Below, in pieces: positions 7,278-10,601 of a stretch of 10,601 nucleotides of DNA; the first letter of the stretch is position 1, and every line of letters begins with the position of its first letter. Position numbers and translations under genes: made by a program. The notes under the pieces were generated by a model, which was not told where the DNA came from, ran no database searches, and saw nothing but the letters and a program-made list of their open reading frames with translations. This DNA comes from Rikenellaceae bacterium (GTDB taxonomy: Bacteria > Bacteroidota > Bacteroidia > Bacteroidales > UBA932): the NCBI GenBank assembly GCA_900771005.1, contig CAAGMI010000399.1, forward strand, positions 1 through 10,601. The letters run 5' to 3'.

Positions 7278-8360
7278 TTATTCTTCTGTTCTCCTTCTCT
7301 CATCCGCATAATACCAGGTGAAGCTCGCTGTCCTGTCCGACTGCGGATCACTCGATATATTCACTTGCAGATCCTTGATCACTACGGCTTCACCATTAAG
7401 CGTAACAGCCAAAGATGTAGCCAAAAGCACCAAGGCACGAAGCTCATTGCGACTCATGCGGTCTGTGCTGAAGCCATAGGCAATGCGATAATGCCTGTCA
7501 GCATCACTTTGTAAGCCCTGACGCATCACCTTTGCCGTATCATACTCCCGCTTCTGAGATTCTGCACCCCAAAGTTTCAAAATGTGGCCACCGAAGGCAA
7601 ATGTACGAAGCGGTTCACCGAATGACTCAGGACGCGAATTGTCAACCTTTGTCAACACATCGTCATACTCCGAATGAGCCTTATTATAGTCAGCATATCG
7701 CCAGGAGAACTTAGACACTCTGTCTTCCTGCGGATTGTTTAGCCAACGTACAAGGTCTGCATCTACATCAATGATTATTTGTTCCTCATTGTCACCTTCG
7801 AGCAGGAATACAGTTTCAGAAGTAAGCAGTCCGGTCAATACCTTCAACTCTCTTCCCGAAAGTCTGGCTGTTGCAATCTCATGCTTAACCGTATATCTTG
7901 CATCAGTCAGCTTCTCCACTCCTTTCACGATACCATATTCAGCTTCAATCTCTGGCTGTTCGGTCTCAATGCCAAACACCTTAACCAAATCTCTCACTCC
8001 ATCGGCATTGACAAAGGAGAATGTGCGTATAGGTACAATGCCTTCATGTGCGGCATTTCCGTCAAGTGCATCGTCAAACTTTGTAGCATCTGTCCCATTG
8101 GTCAACAGATTGTAGGTGACATTCAGGCTATAGATAGCATCATCGACCGAAACAGTAAAAGCATTAGCACCGACGTTGCAGTAAGGCTTGAGCAGTTCAG
8201 AAAAGCCAAACAGCCTTACCCATCCGTCTGCATCTGCATACAAGGTTTCGGCAAGCAACACATTCGTGCCTGCCTTAACCCTTACTGCAGCACTTGCAGC
8301 TCGTACCAGTTCAATAGTACGAAGCATACCAAGTCTATATGTTCCAGATGACAGTATCAT
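7278..8360 (-). CDS. Probable virion/baseplate protein with a tandem internal duplication
   Basis: A 360-residue protein, ATG at 8360, TAA at 7280-7278. Residues 1-105 form a first beta-rich domain, with YADADGWVRLFGFSELLKPY (41-60). Two related copies follow. Copy A spans about 110-226 and copy B about 250-355. They align at PIRTFSF/PLRTFAF, YTVKHEIATARLSGRELKVL/YRIAYGFSTDRMSRNELRAL, a FLLEG/TLNGE strand, NPQEDRVSKFSWRYAD/DPQSDRTASFTWYYAD. The family is not one I can name. A duplicated beta domain beside a portal gene and upstream of tail genes suggests a pseudo-symmetric tail or baseplate part, for example one bridging rings of different symmetry. That role is inference. The gene begins 10 nt after the portal stop, and the spacer is a heptanucleotide tandem repeat. 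Confidence 0.55.
   Translation of the reverse strand: MILSSGTYRLGMLRTIELVRAASAAVRVKAGTNVLLAETLYADADGWVRLFGFSELLKPYCNVGANAFTVSVDDAIYSLNVTYNLLTNGTDATKFDDALDGNAAHEGIVPIRTFSFVNADGVRDLVKVFGIETEQPEIEAEYGIVKGVEKLTDARYTVKHEIATARLSGRELKVLTGLLTSETVFLLEGDNEEQIIIDVDADLVRWLNNPQEDRVSKFSWRYADYNKAHSEYDDVLTKVDNSRPESFGEPLRTFAFGGHILKLWGAESQKREYDTAKVMRQGLQSDADRHYRIAYGFSTDRMSRNELRALVLLATSLAVTLNGEAVVIKDLQVNISSDPQSDRTASFTWYYADERRRTEE
7296..8033 (-). repeat. Coding tandem duplication inside the 360-residue gene
   Basis: Copy A is encoded at 8033-7683 and copy B at 7613-7296, separated by about 23 residues. The two are recognisable only at protein level, with shared positions concentrated in the PxRTFxF start, the S-GREL/S-RNEL helix and the SKFSWRYAD/ASFTWYYAD end. 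The duplication is therefore old, not a recent repeat. Confidence 0.6.
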
Positions 8361-8381
8361 GTTTCAAGTTTCAGGTTTCAA
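8361..8381. repeat. Heptanucleotide tandem repeat, three units of GTTTCAR
   Basis: Plus-strand units GTTTCAA, GTTTCAG and GTTTCAA run head to tail, with a degenerate fourth GTTTTA behind. The array covers the last codons and stop of the portal-like gene and reaches the ATG of the next gene. A change of one unit would shift the portal reading frame at its end and alter the spacing to the next start. Confidence 0.7.
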
Positions 8382-9939
8382 GTTTTACTTCCTTAGCACT
8401 CTTATGCTCATCCAATGTCGTAAGCTGCATAAATGGGATATGTGCTCTCACACCCTTTGCATACCAGCCATTATAGTTCAGAACAACATAATAACTCATC
8501 ATCATTATGTTTCTCGATGAAGCCTCTGCAGCCTGAGCGATTGTATGAAGTTCGCGTTTATCGCTACCCGAAGTGTTATTGCCAGTCTTACCTGGCACAG
8601 CACCTACAAGTGAAGGGTGAACACCGAAACCATAGCACATCATATTGCAGCTCTCCGATATATCTTCTGCCCAATCACCGCCCTGTGTTTTGGTATCAAC
8701 AGTGGTAATCTTGATCATATCCGTGACTTCGCCTGTAGTGATATCCTTAGCCATCGTAGAGAGCCAAGGCTTTGAGTCGTTCTGATTACCACAGAGATAG
8801 TCAATGATCTCTTGCTTTTTCTTGGCAATCATCTCCTTGCCCTGTTCGCTGTCAGGTCCAAGTATGATATTCTCTTCCTTTGCCTTCAATGCCCAATAAG
8901 AAGGATGTATCTGCACGAGATAACGTATCTGTGCCGTGTTCTGTATCTTTGCCAAAAGGGATTTCTCGATTTGATGCTTGATCTTGTACCAATGTCCCTT
9001 CAAAACTCCGGCATAAGGTGGAATAGGATAGAAACGTTTCTCGACTGTAGGCATTCTACGAAGGATGCCGAACTTTCTTTCCTTAATTTTCATCTTAACT
9101 CCTGTACGTGGGTCAGCTTCAACTCCCATCTTGACAAGAAGATCTCGCGAAGGGTTACGTTCATCGAGCAATCTGATCACTTCGACATTCTTGATGTCAC
9201 CAGCTCTCTGGCAGTTGAACTTGCCATAGTAGGCGAAAGGAATTGTGCCACGTCTCAGCGTATCGTCGCCATACTTCACATCGACAGTCATGTGTGGGTG
9301 AAGTCGCACTTCCTCCACGTCACGGCTATAGATATCAGTAATGGTCTTTCCATCACGCGAAAGCACAATCACGGTCAAATCCCAAGCAAAGGTTTTGACG
9401 TTCTTTGCCTGCTGCAAAGTAAGCATCGACAAATCATTACTTGCAAAAAAGTCTTCTGCATCCTGACGTGCTGCATACTGCTCCGGTGTATATACTGGCT
9501 TCTCATCGTCAAAGCCCTTATCCAAGCAGATTGAGACACCGCCACCATAGCAGATATTCTTCAATGTGTTCAACGAACTTGCTGCAGTCTCATCACTACC
9601 AATCTTCTCTGTTACATATACAGGCATGAGATTGTCGGCACCCCAATTCACATATTTATGTTTGTATGCACTTCCTTCCTGACCTGTAAAAGTGGTAGTG
9701 TACTGCTCTTCGTCGTCGGTCATATCACCGAAGTCACACTCAAGGCTGGCAGTCTCAAACAATGCTGCAAATGCGCCGTTTCGAGACTCGATCACCGAAG
9801 GACCTACATTCTCCCAACCACCATAACCACCCATCTCGGAAGGGGTTGCAGGGGAAACAATACCTGCAGACTCCTTTCGTGGTCGGCCAACTGGCTTAAC
9901 TCCCGAATTTGCGATTTTATTATTATCTATCTTTGACAT
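8371..9939 (-). CDS. Divergent phage portal-like protein
   Basis: I choose the ATG at 9939, giving 522 residues; an upstream TTG at 9981 would overlap the preceding gene and merely translate a hexanucleotide repeat. Portal proteins form the dodecameric ring at the capsid vertex through which DNA enters and leaves and to which the tail attaches. Evidence: YVNWGADNLMPVYV (96-109) followed by a helical SSLNTLKNICYGGG (121-134), and near 434-465 the segment YGFGVHPSLVG, PGKTGNNTSGSDKREL. This matches the pattern of HK97-type portals, where a 'GVPP-LLG' motif precedes an Asn-rich loop and a helix. Length is in the usual 400-550 range. Oddities are an AT-hook-like VGRPRKE at 17-23 and the absence of capsid or protease genes directly downstream. 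Confident as portal-like from motifs; no search was possible. Confidence 0.75.
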   Translation of the reverse strand: MSKIDNNKIANSGVKPVGRPRKESAGIVSPATPSEMGGYGGWENVGPSVIESRNGAFAALFETASLECDFGDMTDDEEQYTTTFTGQEGSAYKHKYVNWGADNLMPVYVTEKIGSDETAASSLNTLKNICYGGGVSICLDKGFDDEKPVYTPEQYAARQDAEDFFASNDLSMLTLQQAKNVKTFAWDLTVIVLSRDGKTITDIYSRDVEEVRLHPHMTVDVKYGDDTLRRGTIPFAYYGKFNCQRAGDIKNVEVIRLLDERNPSRDLLVKMGVEADPRTGVKMKIKERKFGILRRMPTVEKRFYPIPPYAGVLKGHWYKIKHQIEKSLLAKIQNTAQIRYLVQIHPSYWALKAKEENIILGPDSEQGKEMIAKKKQEIIDYLCGNQNDSKPWLSTMAKDITTGEVTDMIKITTVDTKTQGGDWAEDISESCNMMCYGFGVHPSLVGAVPGKTGNNTSGSDKRELHTIAQAAEASSRNIMMMSYYVVLNYNGWYAKGVRAHIPFMQLTTLDEHKSAKEVKLET

Positions 9940-9940
9940 A

Positions 9941-9958
9941 GTTATCGTTATCGTTATC
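9941..9958. repeat. Hexanucleotide tandem repeat, three units of GTTATC
   Basis: Three perfect plus-strand GTTATC units end 1 nt before the portal start codon (ATG at 9939), in the 29-nt gap behind the preceding gene. Because the unit is 6 nt, unit gain or loss would change leader spacing without shifting any frame. Confidence 0.7.
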
Positions 9959-9968
9959 GTACCGAAGG

Positions 9969-10601
9969 TCAAACAAACCAATAACCAGGTTTACACTTTT
10001 TATTCTCGAAGCCCTGAGTATGTCTTGCAGCGTATGCTTCACTACCGGCATACTCTGGGAACATTTCGAGATCATCTTCCATCAATGAGAATACCTGCGA
10101 CAGCTCATGTGCAACGTCTACAACGTGTGTCTGAGCCTTCAGCATCATCGCACTATAAATATTCTTTAGATGTCTTATCACATCGGCTTCATATTCAGTC
10201 ACTTCGCCACTGCGCATCTTATTCAGCAAGGCATTGGTCTGTTCACGCGAGATCTTCTTGATGATCAATGTATGCGCTTCCTGCAGTTCTTTGGCATATC
10301 GCAACATAGGGTTAGTGTTCATCAGCATTGCAGCGATAGCGCCACTACCCGATTGCATATATCCAGGAGCCGAAAGACTCACATACTCACGAGCTTCGGC
10401 TGCACTCCAGAAGAAAAGCGAAGTCTTCTTGAGCCACGCACTCGACTGTCTTGTCATATCTGCAGTTGCTTCGTTACCGATCAGCATCTTCACAAGCATA
10501 TCGAAGGCACTCTCTGCAGTACGCTGGCATTCATCGCGCAGATCATCTACGCGCGACTGATTAGCCACCATCTCGTTCTGACCTGTTGCTGTAGTGAATC
10601 C
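9969..10601 (-). CDS. Unrecognised phage protein upstream of the portal gene, N-terminus missing
   Basis: The frame stays open to the right edge, so at least 210 residues are present; codons upstream of the ATG at 10571 read GFTTATGQNE and look like normal coding sequence, so the true start is probably outside the window. The stop is TGA at 9971-9969. The visible part is mostly alpha-helical: an amphipathic helix around VDDLRDECQRTAESAFDMLV, a helix-rich middle containing SAAEAREYV and AKELQEAHTLIIKKI, and an acidic helix near LSQVFSLMEDDLEMFPEY before a basic, aromatic tail ending KCKPGYWFV. No known family is recognised. Position directly before a portal gene could fit a terminase-associated, connector or scaffold-like protein, but nothing in the sequence decides this. 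Confidence 0.55.
   Translation of the reverse strand, partial: GFTTATGQNEMVANQSRVDDLRDECQRTAESAFDMLVKMLIGNEATADMTRQSSAWLKKTSLFFWSAAEAREYVSLSAPGYMQSGSGAIAAMLMNTNPMLRYAKELQEAHTLIIKKISREQTNALLNKMRSGEVTEYEADVIRHLKNIYSAMMLKAQTHVVDVAHELSQVFSLMEDDLEMFPEYAGSEAYAARHTQGFENKKCKPGYWFV

Noticed and set aside
8812..9534. A 240-codon plus-strand open frame antisense to the portal-like gene
   Set aside because: The minus-strand frame carries recognisable portal motifs over the same bases; the antisense translation has no recognisable features and no promoter.
9940..9981. TTG start at 9981 for the portal-like protein
   Set aside because: It would overlap the preceding gene, use a rare start and translate the hexamer repeat as an Ile-Thr run; the ATG at 9939 is better.
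1..10601. A complete diversity-generating retroelement in the window
   Set aside because: There is no reverse transcriptase gene and no pair of near-identical repeats differing at adenines visible here; only a possible target protein is present.

Overview
The window reads as a piece of a bacteriophage or prophage late region from a host in the phylum Bacteroidota, most likely a Bacteroidales gut bacterium. Three things point there: a portal-like protein, tail and appendage proteins of the kind common in Bacteroidales prophages, and an exact Bacteroidota-type promoter (TTTG, 19-nt spacer, TAnnTTTG). Most gene starts have AT-rich leaders without a Shine-Dalgarno sequence, which also fits. All ten genes lie on the minus strand, so transcription runs from the right edge to the left edge. 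I see no RNA genes, CRISPR array, insertion sequence, integrase, capsid, terminase or lysis gene.

In transcription order: (1) 10601-9969, the C-terminal part of an unrecognised protein cut by the right edge; (2) 9939-8371, a divergent portal-like protein; (3) 8360-7278, a probable virion protein made of two tandem copies of one domain; (4) 7272-6865, a small unrecognised protein; (5) a promoter at 6869-6839; (6) 6821-5028, a large tail/baseplate or fibre protein with a coiled-coil and poly-glycine N-terminus; (7) 5017-3746, (8) 3734-3405 and (9) 3401-2313, a beta-rich structural protein, a small acidic protein and an Ig-like repeat protein; (10) 2306-609, a large beta-rich fibre-like protein; (11) 565-1, the N-terminal 188 residues of a protein with the C-type-lectin-like domain often seen in Bacteroidota (FISUMP/DUF1566 type), cut by the left edge.

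The likely overall job is virion structure and host recognition. The right third carries the head-tail connection and adjoining structural genes. The left two thirds carry a multi-protein tail appendage ending in a lectin-like receptor-binding tip. Base composition is mosaic: about 609-6420 is GC-rich (55-65% in lines I counted by hand), while both flanks are about 40%. The right border of the GC-rich block falls inside the large tail gene at a recurring tail-fibre junction motif (YLSK..DD.AAG), which suggests the appendage module was exchanged as a cassette. The lectin-like tip is the class of protein often diversified by diversity-generating retroelements, but the part that would show this lies just outside the window.
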